Shown piece after piece: positions 54,283 to 64,000 of a stretch of DNA of 64,000 nucleotides; position 1 is the first letter of the stretch; each line of letters opens with the position of its first letter. The notes under the pieces were generated by a model, which saw nothing but the letters and a program-made list of their open reading frames with translations, had not been told where the DNA came from and made no database searches. Origin of the DNA: Volutella citrinella (lineage: Eukaryota; Ascomycota; Sordariomycetes; Hypocreales; Nectriaceae); assembly GCA_034401135.1 (NCBI GenBank), contig JAWZSP010000009.1, positions 1 through 64,000 on the forward strand. Direction: 5' to 3'. The position numbers were made by a program, and so were the translations under genes.

Positions 54283-55128
54283 ATGTCGAAATGTTATGAT
54301 CGAGGCGGCAACGAAGCCAGGGACATGCTCCCTTGCGACCCTACCGGCAAGAAGACCAAGTCATGCTGCTCTGCCACGGACAACTGCAGCAGCAACGGGC
54401 TCTGCGTCACCAACAACCCCAAGGCTCTGACCAAATACTTTGTCGGTGGATGCACTGACCGGAGCTGGGACGACAAGTCCTGCCCTTCGGCTTGCAACAA
54501 TGGTGCGGGCCATCCATCCATCCATCCATCCTGCCGTCGCCTTGCGATGATTTACTAACATGGATTTTAATCAGTCACTGGCAATGGCGTGTCGCCTTGC
54601 TCGTCGGAAGGACAAGGCGCATTCTGCTGCTACAACATGGCTGGGTGCGACTGCAAAAAGTCAGCCTTTACTCTCTCTCCCCTCGACATCCTCGATCCCC
54701 CGCCCACCCCAACGTCCTCATCCACAACCGCCGCTGCGACGACAGCCTCAACCTCATTAACCACACAATCGACCACGGCACTCACGCAAACAACGGGGGC
54801 CCCTGCCGAGGGCGCCAGCTCCAATAAAGACGTCTCCGGCTCATCTGGCACCAACACCCTGGCTATTGGCCTCGGGGTCGGCCTCGGCCTGGGCATCGTG
54901 CTCCTCGCGTCGGTGGCGGCCTGGCTATGGTTCCGCAAGCGGAAGCAGGACTCAGCCAAGAGCGGCGGCGACCAGTCCATGATGCCCCCCGAGTACAAAC
55001 CCATCCAGCCCTACGGCTCACCCGCCGCCTCTGAGCTTGGCGGCCACACGCTGCCCGTCGAGATTGGCAACTCTGGCCCGCATATAAACCAGTCCCCTGT
55101 TGAACTTTCCAGCTATAATCACAAGTAA
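54283..55128 (+). CDS. Cys-rich single-pass membrane protein (257 aa)
   Basis: Two exons: 54283-54502 and 54575-55128. The 72-nt intron contains a CATC microsatellite (about six copies). Residues 1-100 are Cys-rich (CCSATDNCSSNGLCV, later GQGAFCCYNMAGCDCKKS), followed by a Ser/Thr-rich stalk likely to be O-glycosylated. One transmembrane helix (LGIVLLASVAAWLWF, preceded by Gly-rich LAIGLGVGLG) and a basic stop-transfer (RKRKQD) come next, then a ~65-residue cytoplasmic tail. There is no obvious N-terminal signal peptide. This layout is widespread in filamentous ascomycetes and resembles wall-sensor proteins such as the Mid2/WSC type; the role is inferred. Confidence 0.8.
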
Positions 55129-55330
55129 AGGGGCATTTGTATTTTTTCTTAGGCGTCGGTCGGTGGTAAATAGCCTTCTTAATTCATTGTTTTTTACCAA
55201 TACGTCTCATCTCTCCTGTCTTGGCTAGCGGTTACGCCTTGGTGCCAATCTATGACGTGAACAGTCTCAGCCCCCTCCCAACTGAGTGTTTCAGATACAC
55301 CAGATTGCCTTCATCTTGGCGCCAACTTTC

Positions 55331-56775
55331 TCACCAAGCCAGATTATCCATACCGCCTTCAACCGCCTTGCACACTGTTAAATAATTAGCGCGGCCCCGA
55401 ACCTGAGACCGACACCGTTGGATGAGACTTACGGCTTTCCGCTTCGGTCCAGGATGCAGTCCTGCATTGCTGGATGGCCGCAGGATGTACTTCCTTGTGC
55501 TCAAGACGTTCTTTCTCAAGGTGCGCCTCAATCGCTCTTGCGATGTCGTTGAGTGCCGCTTGGGACAGATTAGCTTGCGACTCGGCCCTTTCCGTCGTCA
55601 TTCAGGTACACGTACGCTTGATATTGCTCAACTTTTGACCGTGGCGAGACAGTTCCTTGTAAACCTCTTCTTGGCGCTGAATAGCCGTTTTCATTTCGAG
55701 GTCCAGTGATTGTCTTATGGCGTCACCTGAGTCGGCAGAGTTTGTCTTCCTTGACGAGTACACATCGCATCGCACCGTCGTCTCCTGAGCTGCATCTGGA
55801 GAATAGATGATGTGGTACCAGAAAGGGCTCCCACTTTTGCAATACACTTTGGCTAATGGCGAGAACTGGAGCTGGCCCGTAGGAGTGACTCCCTTGAATA
55901 AAAACTTTGAACGAGGCTGCCCAATCGGAGGACAGAATTGGCCGTCATCGTTGACTTTTGCCGTCAGCTCGGTTTGCAGCTAGCGGTGGACGTGAATACT
56001 AACCGGGAATCTTCCAGTTTAATTTTGCCTTGTATTCTAAGCTGAACAGATAGTGCGACTTGGCAGTAATCCTCGAAGGGTGTCCACTTGTGAGTGCGGC
56101 CGGGGGTTGGTCTAGGGTGGCTGCTCCGTCTCCACTGAGATTGACATGCACAAATCCCTGGTCGTCAACCTTGCAAAGAAGTGGGAAAAGACTATTTTCT
56201 TCTTTGTCAAAGCCGGCAATGTGGTCAAACTTTGGCGCCTTTACGAGCTTGCCCGTGGTATCATAGCTCCATCCATGATACTTACACCCCAATACGGTTG
56301 CGAAGCCGGATGCCTTGGACGCCACTGGAAAAGCTCGATGACGACAGACGTTGTGAAACCCGCGGAGAACATTGTCTTTTCCAAGAATAAGGAAGAACTT
56401 GAATCCGGCAATGTTGTATGAGACATAGTTCCCTGCTGCCGTGAAGCGACTACGATGAGTCACGCACAGCCAAGTCTGAGCCTGGTAGTTAGATTCCATG
56501 AGTAAGGACAATCAACCAATACGGGTACTCACATTACTAAAAATAGCTCGTCGCTCGAGTTGATAGATGGTTTTGTCGGTCCACCATCCAGCTGGAATCT
56601 GCGCAGATGTGTCGGGTCTTTCTGATCTAGTATCGGACAACGTTCTGGGCCTTTGGCTGAGCAGCCAGATGTTCAGGATGACCGACGCAGAGAGCAGCAG
56701 CGGAAGGCCGTAGATGACGGAGGCATGAACAATTGAAACCTCGGCTGATTCTATCATGGTCACTGTTTTTTTCAA
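55331..56775 (-). CDS. Rieske [2Fe-2S] oxygenase-like protein lacking the mononuclear iron motif (409 aa)
   Basis: Five exons: 56775-56533, 56481-56004, 55954-55616, 55558-55433, 55374-55331 (introns 51, 49, 57 and 58 nt). Residues ~14-40 form a membrane anchor. The Rieske ligands are all present: C127-x-H129 and C147-x2-H150 (VCRHRAFP, then GCKYHGWSYD). After the Rieske domain the protein reaches LNWKIP (~240), where relatives continue into an N/D-x-Y-x-E-C-x-H-x4-H iron site. Here that segment is absent and the sequence goes to KFLFKGVTPTGQLQFSPLAK, FWYHIIYSPDAAQETTVRCD and a helical tail. It can accept electrons but probably cannot bind the catalytic iron. It is divergent from the plus-strand gene with the complementary lesion. 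The third splice is the least certain. An alternative ATG lies at 56757. Confidence 0.8.
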
Positions 56776-57263
56776 GGAGCGATAGGAGGAAGATTGCTGA
56801 GCAGAGATGTGGTGTCGATGCCTGCAAGACTTGCGAGATGCCCGGAACTATCATCTGGACGTCCTTGTTAGGCGTTTGTCCGATCAAACCTTTAACTCAC
56901 CATGTCCATCGTTTACGTATACCTAAACGGGTAGTGCAATCCCCCGATCGTTACTATGTGATAGTATTACTACGTGGGGGTCTGAGCGTAGGGCCTCGTT
57001 ATCTGCGTCTGCAATACGAACGGTCCACGTAGACTTCACATGCAAAATCAGAAAAACGGGACTGATGGAGGCCCGAATGATGCGCGTGATGCGACGATCA
57101 AGCGACACTATCGTCACTGTCACCGAGCGCTGTCAGGTGGGTCACCGAACTATGGCCTCTAGTTCCGCCACGCCCTCCTCCCGCCGAGCTTGTGATTGGT
57201 GTGTTTCAAAGGGACTTTTTTTCCAAAAACGGAAATTCAATCCACCAACAGACCAAGCGCACG
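56776..57263. promoter_or_regulatory. Bidirectional promoter of the Rieske pair
   Basis: 488 bp separate the two divergent start codons. The region contains CGTTTA-8 bp-TAAACG (56910-56929) and a 40-bp imperfect palindrome (56941-56980). A shared promoter would make the two products in step. Confidence 0.6.
56941..56980. promoter_or_regulatory. 40-bp imperfect inverted repeat, possible operator
   Basis: The left arm starts CCCCCGATCGTTACTAT and the right arm ends ATAGTATTACTACGTGGGGG. The outer five bases and the inner ACTAT/ATAGT pair perfectly, with a few mismatches between. No gene overlaps it. Confidence 0.45.
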
Positions 57264-58497
57264 ATGGCATCTACACAGACGGTATTATCCGAGCCCAAGT
57301 TGGGCTATGATATTTACAGCACATCGCCTTGTATGTCATATCCAGGCTCCAAGCTTCCTAGCGCATCAACCCCAACAGCCATGTCGACTTGTCCCGCAAC
57401 TCTTCCCGCCTCGTGGTATACGAGCAGTGCACTGTACAAGCTTGAGAGGAGGGCAGTCTTTTTGAAGGTTTGATCATCCGGAATTTACTATTCCTCCCTA
57501 ACAAGTTTGCAGGCATGGATAGTGCTCGGAGGGGCGGCTCGATGGCCCGAGGTCGGAACCGACTATTGCAGCGAGATTGCCCAAGTTGAATTCGTTGTGC
57601 GACGCCTGTCAAAGAGCTGGAAGAGTATCAAGGTGTTCTCCAAGAGTGATGTAAGTAAAAAAGGTTGCAAAGCATGGCTTGATGACTCTAATGTTGCCTA
57701 GGGCTCCGAGATGCGAAGCCACTTGATGCCCAATGGGCTACTCTTTTTGGCCTTGTCTGACGACGCCGTCCCCTTCCACGAGTACTTTCCAGGCCTCGAA
57801 GAACTCATATCTCATGTAGATTGCACTCAGATTCAACCGCGCAAATGCCTCACCTACCCGGGGAAATACAACTGGAAAACCATGGTGGATGGATACCAGG
57901 AGTGTCTCCATTGCCCATACGCACATCCCGCATTCTCCAAAGTGTATTCGCCAGTCACGTACCAGGTCCTCATTCGACAGAACTACTGCCAGCATGTTAC
58001 CGAGTCTCGGAGTCCAGATGACGGCATCTTCATCTACCTTTTCCCCAACTCGGCTGTGTCAATGTATGCAGGGGGCATGTCTTGCTTCCGTGCTTGTCCT
58101 CAGGAAGACGCCAACGAGGTGGCGATGCAGTTTGACTACTACCACAAGGAAGCAATCGGAACAGAGATGTTTGACAACTACTTCAAGTTTGCGCGCAATG
58201 TTGCTATCGAAGACCATGACCTTTGCGAATTGGCGCAAGAGAATCTCCAAGCTGGCATCTATTCGGAGGGCCTGCTTAACCCTGAGAAGGAGAATGGCGT
58301 TTCGTGTAGGCTGAATTAGTGCCAATGGAGCGGTACAAATTGCTAACCGTTTGCCTTTAGACTATCAGGGCCGAGTCAGAGAATTGTGTCTCGCTCAGTA
58401 TCAGCAAGACAGGGAGAGTCAACAGGGCCACGATCAGCCCGAATTGAACCCCAACAAGGGCATCCAGGGTGCTAATGAGACCACTACTGTGTATTGA
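57264..58497 (+). CDS. Rieske-oxygenase-like catalytic subunit lacking the [2Fe-2S] ligands (360 aa)
   Basis: Four exons: 57264-57467, 57513-57650, 57702-58305, 58361-58497 (introns 45, 51 and 55 nt). It begins like choline-monooxygenase-type oxygenases (ASWYTSSALYKLERRAVFLK). The stretch that should hold C-x-H and C-x2-H reads instead EIAQVEFVVRRLSKSWKSIK and SKSDGSEMRSHLMPNGLLF, with no ligands, and the introns are too short to hide them. The catalytic domain is complete: YNWKTMVDGYQECLHCPYAH gives Fe ligands H184 and H189 with bridging D177, and IEDHDLCE (~284-291) gives the third, acidic ligand. The C-terminus ends YYQGRVRELCLAQYQ as in relatives. It would need electrons from another protein. 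The divergent neighbour is the obvious donor. Confidence 0.8.
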
Positions 58498-58721
58498 TTT
58501 ACAGTATGACTCAACAGTGGTACTAGATGTTCCTTTGCTGCGATTTTACTAGATTGAGCTACAGCAGGCAACAAGTTTTGCGAATTCAATATGTGTTTGA
58601 GCCTTTGTATCAGCACCACGTCGTTTTGATCACATATTCTCATAGACTGCTGCCTACTCAGTTCCTGCTAAGTAGAAATGCGCAAAGGCATACCCGACGT
58701 GAATGCGTTGTCTGATCATGC

Positions 58722-60225
58722 TTATGCCTCGGGCTTCTGCCCGTAAACCACGACGCTATATCATATTAGCTTAGAGTGAAACCAAGTGGCACCAATAGCA
58801 CTACTCACATCGGCCAATATGCGTGTACTTGTGGATCACGCATTTCCTTTCGAACCTGTTTGACGAACTCGACAACCTCCTCTTGGGTCCAGCCTAGGCC
58901 ACGCGTGAAAAGGGCCATGCTCAATGCTTCGAGGCCGCCACCAATATTGGCGAGAGTCCAGAGTCCAACCTCTTTGTGCTTCTCCTCCTTTGGCCAGGTG
59001 CCCGTTGGCCACTTGAAGATCTTTTCGTGCACATTGGTAAATCCAGCCGCAATCAGTCTATTCTTGTGGTTCTTCCCCTCGTCCATTGGGCGGCCGAGAT
59101 TGATGCTTGACTCGATCATCTTGTCGTTCCACACCATGAGCGGCCCTTCTTTGCGCATAGTCCCATCATCGGTTTCACAGGGGACCATGATGTCAATGAT
59201 CTCCAACCAACCACCGGGGTTAAGATTGCTAATGTGGCTGGGTCAGTTCTGGCCATCAAACTATGATGCCCGATTCAGTCTTCACGTACTTGGAAGCCTT
59301 GTCAACAAAGCTAGCCCAGTCCGAGAAGCTCGCCATCATCATGCGACTGAAGATGTAGTCAAATGGCTCTGACCAAGTCCAATCCTTCTCCAAGTCGTCA
59401 ATCTCGAATCTGCAGTTCGGTGGAATGCTTGTTCAATATTGGTTAGTCAAAATATCGCCTTTCTGAACTTGAATTGCCATGCCATACAACGAGGGTTGAA
59501 TTGGGCTCAGATCGACTCCTATAACCTGCCGAGCGTAAGTTTTGCAGACTGTTCAATCCACACTTGAGCCAATACCTCGGAATCTGGATGAGAATCAGCT
59601 GCAAAAACAATTAGCGCTATTCCATGCACTAGATGTTGTCAAACCCACCAAATTCGATGGCCCAGATGCCGGTTCCGGTACCAACATCGAGAACTCTGTT
59701 TGCAGTCTCTGCGCCTGGAGAAAAATATCTGCGGCCGTCAAAAGTCACAGTGAAGTGGTGATCTTGTATATCTAACAGGGCATTAGCCACCCAATGTAAT
59801 AATCACATCCCTGAAAGTTTCTCTTGCCTAGACGCTCGTTCTCCATCTCGTCATTTGGCAAGATGTATTCTGGACGCAAATTGTCAGCGATCATAGAGTT
59901 GATAGAATGGCGAGTACGCACTGCCTCTGCTCATTGCATGGTACCGGCGTCCATTTTCTCGCTGGTAGTTGTATATGCTCGACCGAAGCGACTCGGATGT
60001 CAACTGGTCATCAAGCTGATTCGCAAACGCGATGTCTCAGTGTTAATTCCACGAGATGACAACACGGGAAAAATTACTGACACTCGAGATGGCCGACTCT
60101 GAAAGGGAAGCGGCGTCGTCGGCGGCGATCTAGTTGGACCTTCGTTAGACAATCATCTTGTCTCGGGAATGTCAACCTACCAATGGAGCCTGCCTGTCTT
60201 GGGTGGGAGCCTGCTCGCTGGCCAT
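58722..60225 (-). CDS. LaeA-like SAM-dependent methyltransferase (334 aa, ten exons)
   Basis: Exons: 60225-60181, 60129-60082, 60015-59922, 59869-59828, 59771-59649, 59598-59576, 59525-59488, 59427-59290, 59228-58809, 58755-58722; all joins keep phase. The spliced protein has the family opening SLRSSIYNYQRENGRRYHAM, KYILPNDEMENERLDIQDHH, then SAM motif I (NRVLDVGTGTGIWAIEFAD), VIGVDLSPIQPSFIPPNCRF, a motif like FDYIFSRMMMASFSDW and LNPGGWLEIIDI, and ends IVVVYGQKPEA. The fourth intron (59827-59772) has a GC donor (CTAG/GCAAGA). Relatives include the global regulator LaeA but also many small-molecule methyltransferases in gene clusters; its position suggests the latter. Confidence 0.88.
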
Positions 60226-61160
60226 TGTCACTCTTGGGTAGTAAAATACTAGTTTTAGTCAATGATGGCTGGAGGAAAGCTGAATGTCTGGGAAAACCTT
60301 TCATCTTACGCTTCGAAATGGTGATTGGGGTCATACATATAGGCTGCATCGTCCCCCACTCAGTCGCAAAAGTCCCAAAGCGACGCGAATGACTAAATTG
60401 AGCACGAGTAATGGCCCAAGATGACTATGGTATCATATGCATGCACTGGCCCATACTTGCGCTGGGACCGGCCTCTACGCCTTGGCGCCGAAGTAACTTG
60501 TTGCAATTCGGAGTCCGCTCTCGGCTGATACTACTACAATGGTGCATTGGAAAGTGATAGGGCCAGTATTTCGCCCAATGGCGATCAGCCAGCACACATT
60601 TGCTTTGCGGGGTTCCCTTTTGACAAGTTGGGCCAGCAGCCGGTATGATCACACGGTTGATATTCTCATCGCGTGGAAGCAGGACAAGCTTGCAAAAAAA
60701 GAAAGCATTGTCTCGTATTCTGCGTTTCCCGTGGGTGCTCGGGCGGCACATGCATGTGCTTATTGCATGGACTACTGAGGAAGGTGATGCATACTGTGGT
60801 GTCAACGTGAGTGGCGTGGTCCCAGTAACGGTGTAACACGAGGGTCCAGTTTTATGGCCTGTTGACCAAAGTCCCATAAACAGCGAGGGCGGGCTTGTGA
60901 CGCGGCTCGTCGGGAAAGACAAGAAGCAACTCTGGAATGGTTGCTCAAGGATCGAGCAACGGAGGCTGAACCATCTTGGGAGAAGTACCTGGACCTGGCC
61001 TTTTGGAATGGATGCAGACAAATTATAAGGAGGATAGGAAGTAGACTATATGCTACATGATGATGTTTGCGACTGTGTGATTGAGTATATGAGCTTCCAT
61101 CAACATGAACGCGCGCTGTGGCTGAAACTTCCTTGATAATTCTATCTCGCTTTGCTACAC
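60226..61160. other. Intergenic, nothing recognised
   Basis: The promoter side of the methyltransferase and the 3' side of the hydratase gene. A 198-codon minus-strand frame (60425-61021) has no family features. Confidence 0.5.
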
Positions 61161-61946
61161 TTAGATGACGTCAAACTCAATCGTACCGAAGTCCTCGAAC
61201 GTGCAAGTCCAGCGTCCAGCCTGGTCCATGTCGACTGCTTTCAGGCAACTGCCAGGCAATACAATGGAACCAGCTTCCAGCGTCACATCGTACGCGGCGA
61301 GGCGGTTGACGAGCCACGCGACAGCAGCCAGAGGGTTTCCGAGCACGTTTCGTGTGTTCCCCGAGATGACTTCCTTCCCGTTGAATAGCAGGTCGCCTCG
61401 CATGTCGCTCATGCTCCTCAGGTCAGTCAGCTTGCGGGGAGTACCACCAAGGATGATGGCCGCGGTAGATCCGTTGTCAGCTAGTGTGTCCGGGAGGTTG
61501 ATGGCCCAGTTCTTGACACGAGAGTCAATAATCTCAATAGCAGGAACAGCATAGTCGATGGCGTTGATAACATCGGCGATAGTAACATTGGGGCCGCGAA
61601 GGGAGCTGCGCAGCATGAAGGCCACCTCGAGCTCGACATAAGGCTTGATGTAATCGGCACGGTTGAGCGTCGTGCCCTCGTACTTGAAGGTGCTAGCGAG
61701 GAGGAAGCCGTAGTCAGGCTGGTCTAGTCCAAAGGCATCCTGCATAACCTTGGCAATGTTGCCCAGCTTGTAGCCGACCAGGCGGTCTCCATTCTTAACA
61801 GCGTTGGCAACGGTCAGCTGCTGGCATTTGAAGGCATCGTCGACACTGAGCTCAGGCCATGTCTCGTGAGGAGGGTCAATGGGGTTTCTATCAATGCGGG
61901 CCTTGCGAAGGGCCTCGCAAATCTGCTGTAGCTGATCTTCCTGCAT
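61161..61946 (-). CDS. 2-keto-4-pentenoate hydratase-like protein, FAH superfamily (261 aa)
   Basis: Intronless. The sequence matches the MhpD-type hydratase/decarboxylase fold throughout: VGYKLGNIAKVMQDAFGLDQPDYG (in parts), GFLLASTFKYEG, then EVAFMLRSSL with the metal-binding Glu, IDYAVPAIEIIDSR, and the C-terminal VAWLVNRLAAY and GSIVLPGSCLKAVDM. In bacteria these add water to 2-hydroxypenta-2,4-dienoate after ring cleavage of aromatics; fungal members are less studied. Length is typical for the family. The lack of introns, against ten exons next door, would fit a bacterial-type origin but does not prove it. It sits beside the oxygenase and methyltransferase genes. Confidence 0.85.
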   Translation of the reverse strand: MQEDQLQQICEALRKARIDRNPIDPPHETWPELSVDDAFKCQQLTVANAVKNGDRLVGYKLGNIAKVMQDAFGLDQPDYGFLLASTFKYEGTTLNRADYIKPYVELEVAFMLRSSLRGPNVTIADVINAIDYAVPAIEIIDSRVKNWAINLPDTLADNGSTAAIILGGTPRKLTDLRSMSDMRGDLLFNGKEVISGNTRNVLGNPLAAVAWLVNRLAAYDVTLEAGSIVLPGSCLKAVDMDQAGRWTCTFEDFGTIEFDVI

Positions 61947-62870
61947 CTTTATGTGATTTGTGTATGTAAGACGAGAAACTTGCGGAGAGGATCTGAGTAG
62001 TGCAAAAAGATATAAGGGAATTGAATGATTTCACTATAGCACAATAGACCAGGCCCAGCCCTGTAATATAGGCAATGAACCAGCATCAACATGTTCACTC
62101 CTTGTTTCGATACCCTTCCGCAACAGGTAGATCGCATCTATCCGATCCCGTGCACTAGACGCAGATGGGTGGGGGTGTGCATCGGGATCCTCGGATGTGC
62201 TCCCGAGACTCACTCTCGGCATCCATTACCTGATTGGGACACACAAAATCGGATGCTTCGTGGGGTACTGGAGATTTTTGTTCTGATCTAGACACTAGAG
62301 AAAATCCATGGAACTGCATTATCTAGAAGACCCGATTGTTTCGGCTATCTGACCGAGGCCTCTTGGCATTCGTTCCCCCGGAGGTGCCGGTTCGAGATGT
62401 CGAGGCACAGACTTATGATGGATGATTTGACATGGCTGGCCCCTTAGAAATGCCTGGATTAATTTGGAAAGGGTCTTGTTTTCCCATAGTCAACGGCATG
62501 ATCCTCCAGCCCCATGGCCCACTGGCCTAGAGTCACTTAGACGATGTCCCATGTGGTGTCTGTGCCCAACATCTGTATACTGAACTAACGGATTGCTTGT
62601 CCTTCTACCCTGGCCGACTATCTCTGGCTCTAGGTTACATTGGTATCATTTTACTCATTAGAATACAACATGTTTCCTGCTTTGTAGCCCACGAGGTAAT
62701 CGTTGGATGGATGCATCTTGCATAACGGGAAGAGGAAACTTGATTGTCTGAGCTGTTAGTGCTAGAAATATGGGACATGAAAGTAGAGATGGTAGCAATT
62801 TTCGGTTAATTTAACTAATTGACAGACTATGGCGCTGCGCTGAAGACATTCTTTTAAGCCGGTTACGTAG
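61947..62870. other. Intergenic, nothing recognised
   Basis: The promoter side of the hydratase gene and the 3' side of the last gene. No supported frame. Confidence 0.5.
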
Positions 62871-64000
62871 CTATTCATCGTGGACCTCATAAATCTCATC
62901 CAGAGTGTCCTGCAAGTGCTTAATCTGCTCCTTGAGCCATTCCCGGGTGCCATGGATATCAAAGGGTCGCTGAGCGAGTTCGCGGTAGGCCTCCTCCTTT
63001 TGCCTCTCGCGGATGCGCTCCTCGACGATCTTGAGGCGGTAGTCAGAGTACTGGTGGTACATGGGAGACAGATCGCTGATAGGTCGGACACCAGTAAGGA
63101 CAGTCTCATCCCGGATGAAGGGGGATTTGGCACGGAAAGCAGTGACCATGGTGATGCGCTCACGGCCTCCAAAGGCTTTGAGGGCCTGGTGCTCAATGTA
63201 TCGTCCTTGCATGACGACAGCAGTTCCCTGGGCTTCACATTAGTTACTGATAGGCTATGGCTATACCGAGATCATTATCATACCTTGGAGGGTCCTCGGG
63301 CCTTCTTGGAGGCACCCCCGGGAAGACGGAGAGCAGTCTCGCCACCTACCATGCCATCGCAGTCCGAGAGCATGGTGACAACTACGAAGGGGAAGCTGTC
63401 GTAGTGCCAGGCAACGGTGGACAGCTGGCCATCATCCTCGGGGTTGTAGTTCTTGACGCTGTTCTCGCCCTCATCGTTGATTGAGATGTTGATATTGCCA
63501 ATCTCAAAGTCGTAGGCGGGGACAATGTCTACACCAGCAATCTTGGAGACAGTATCAAGGACCTCGGGGGATCTCCACAGGTCGTACATGAAGGGGGCAC
63601 GACTAGACAAAGGGTTAGACTCCGGTAGATAGGGCTCCAAACTCTTGACTACTTACGCAGGACCCATGCCTCGAACCATGTTTTTGTTGAAGGTCGATCC
63701 ATATCGGCACTCTTGGAGGCATTGCTCGCTGAAGATCTCTGCGCGGAGGTGCTTGATGGCCTCCTCGGAGAAGAGGGGGAACGGCTCGGACACGGCGTTG
63801 GGGGAGATGCCGTGGCCCTCGAGGCCAATCTCCTTCATGGTCCAGATGCGGCTGGGGGGCTGGAAGTTGAGGTGCTTCTCCGCATTGAAGGGCTCTCGCT
63901 TGGTGGATCGAGCCTCCTCGATGATGTGAGCCGGGATCTCGCTGGTAGGGCGGATGGGCTTCTTGTTCGTCGGGCCCACCACGTGGGGAGCCTGATAGAC
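62871..64000 (-). CDS. 2OG-Fe(II) oxygenase-like protein, 5' end outside window
   Basis: Visible exons: 64000 (cut)-63657, 63602-63284, 63227-62871, introns 54 and 56 nt. The frame is open through the window edge (VYQAPHVVGPTNKK), so the start is missing. The jelly-roll features of this superfamily are visible: an HxD pair in TVAWHYDSFPFVVV, GGETALRLPGG, a distal His in GRYIEHQALKAFGG and the Arg in RITMVTAFRAKSP that would bind 2-oxoglutarate. The C-terminus is a long charged helix (KIVEERIRERQKEEAYRELA). Such enzymes hydroxylate or desaturate small molecules using 2-oxoglutarate and oxygen. The exact subfamily is not recognised. Confidence 0.75.

Noticed and set aside
57468..57701. Rieske ligands hidden in the introns of the plus-strand oxygenase gene
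   Set aside because: The two introns are 45 and 51 nt and contain no C-x-H or C-x2-H coding sequence.
60425..61021. 198-codon minus-strand frame
   Set aside because: Ser/Cys/Pro-rich random-looking product with no motif, lying in a promoter region.
35587..64000. Polyketide, peptide or terpene scaffold synthase
   Set aside because: No ketosynthase, adenylation or terpene-cyclase motif in any frame here.

Overview
The window is the end of a chromosome of a filamentous ascomycete, probably a Sordariomycete (order not fixed). Bases 1-144 are a terminal CCCTAA array. The genes have short introns of about 45-90 nt with fungal CTRAC/CTAAC branch sites, the families are typical of Pezizomycotina (Zn2Cys6 regulators, DUF7730-like, CAP, AA7 oxidase, sugar and allantoate-type MFS), and one AT-rich block carries RIP-like mutations. 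All gene models were spliced by eye: 45 introns were placed, 42 GT-AG and 3 GC-AG.

Subtelomere (1-14.2 kb). After the telomere come a skewed non-coding stretch with a trinucleotide satellite and internal telomere motifs, a BTB fragment, a truncated and an intact RNase H gene, a coiled-coil gene of unknown function, and a two-gene unit (a 207-aa basic protein and a 1358-aa protein, both minus strand, 24 bp apart). The centromere-facing 5' end of that unit occurs three times head to tail. Each copy ends in the same ~165-bp block, and the two inner copies are cut off on their telomere-facing side. The innermost copy is heavily mutated and abuts a secreted SGNH lipase gene that has lost its 3' end and carries two in-frame stops. 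This looks like a layered record of repeated repair or insertion at a chromosome end.

Middle (14.2-35 kb). Ordinary single genes with long spacers: DUF7730-like protein, acyl-CoA dehydrogenase, a giant secreted protein with 20 six-cysteine repeats, a sugar transporter, a multi-pass membrane protein and a secreted CAP protein.

Oxidative gene group (35.5-64 kb). Cytochrome P450 (BM3-like, missing the usual acid of helix I), Zn2Cys6 regulator, allantoate-type transporter, a truncated and a complete Zn2Cys6 regulator, Old Yellow Enzyme, secreted AA7 FAD oxidase, another Zn2Cys6 regulator, a Cys-rich membrane protein, a divergent pair of Rieske-oxygenase-like genes, a LaeA-like methyltransferase, a 2-keto-4-pentenoate-hydratase-like enzyme, and a 2OG-Fe(II)-oxygenase-like gene that runs off the window. 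No polyketide synthase, peptide synthetase or terpene cyclase is present. The group could be the tailoring or catabolic arm of a larger cluster. A repeated TTCCGTG/CACGGAA motif (8 copies) sits in two intergenic regions around the regulators.

The most interesting signal is the divergent Rieske pair. One product keeps the [2Fe-2S] ligands but lacks the mononuclear iron motif. The other keeps the mononuclear iron motif but lacks the Rieske ligands. They share an intron position, so they look like duplicated genes that split the two half-reactions of one enzyme.
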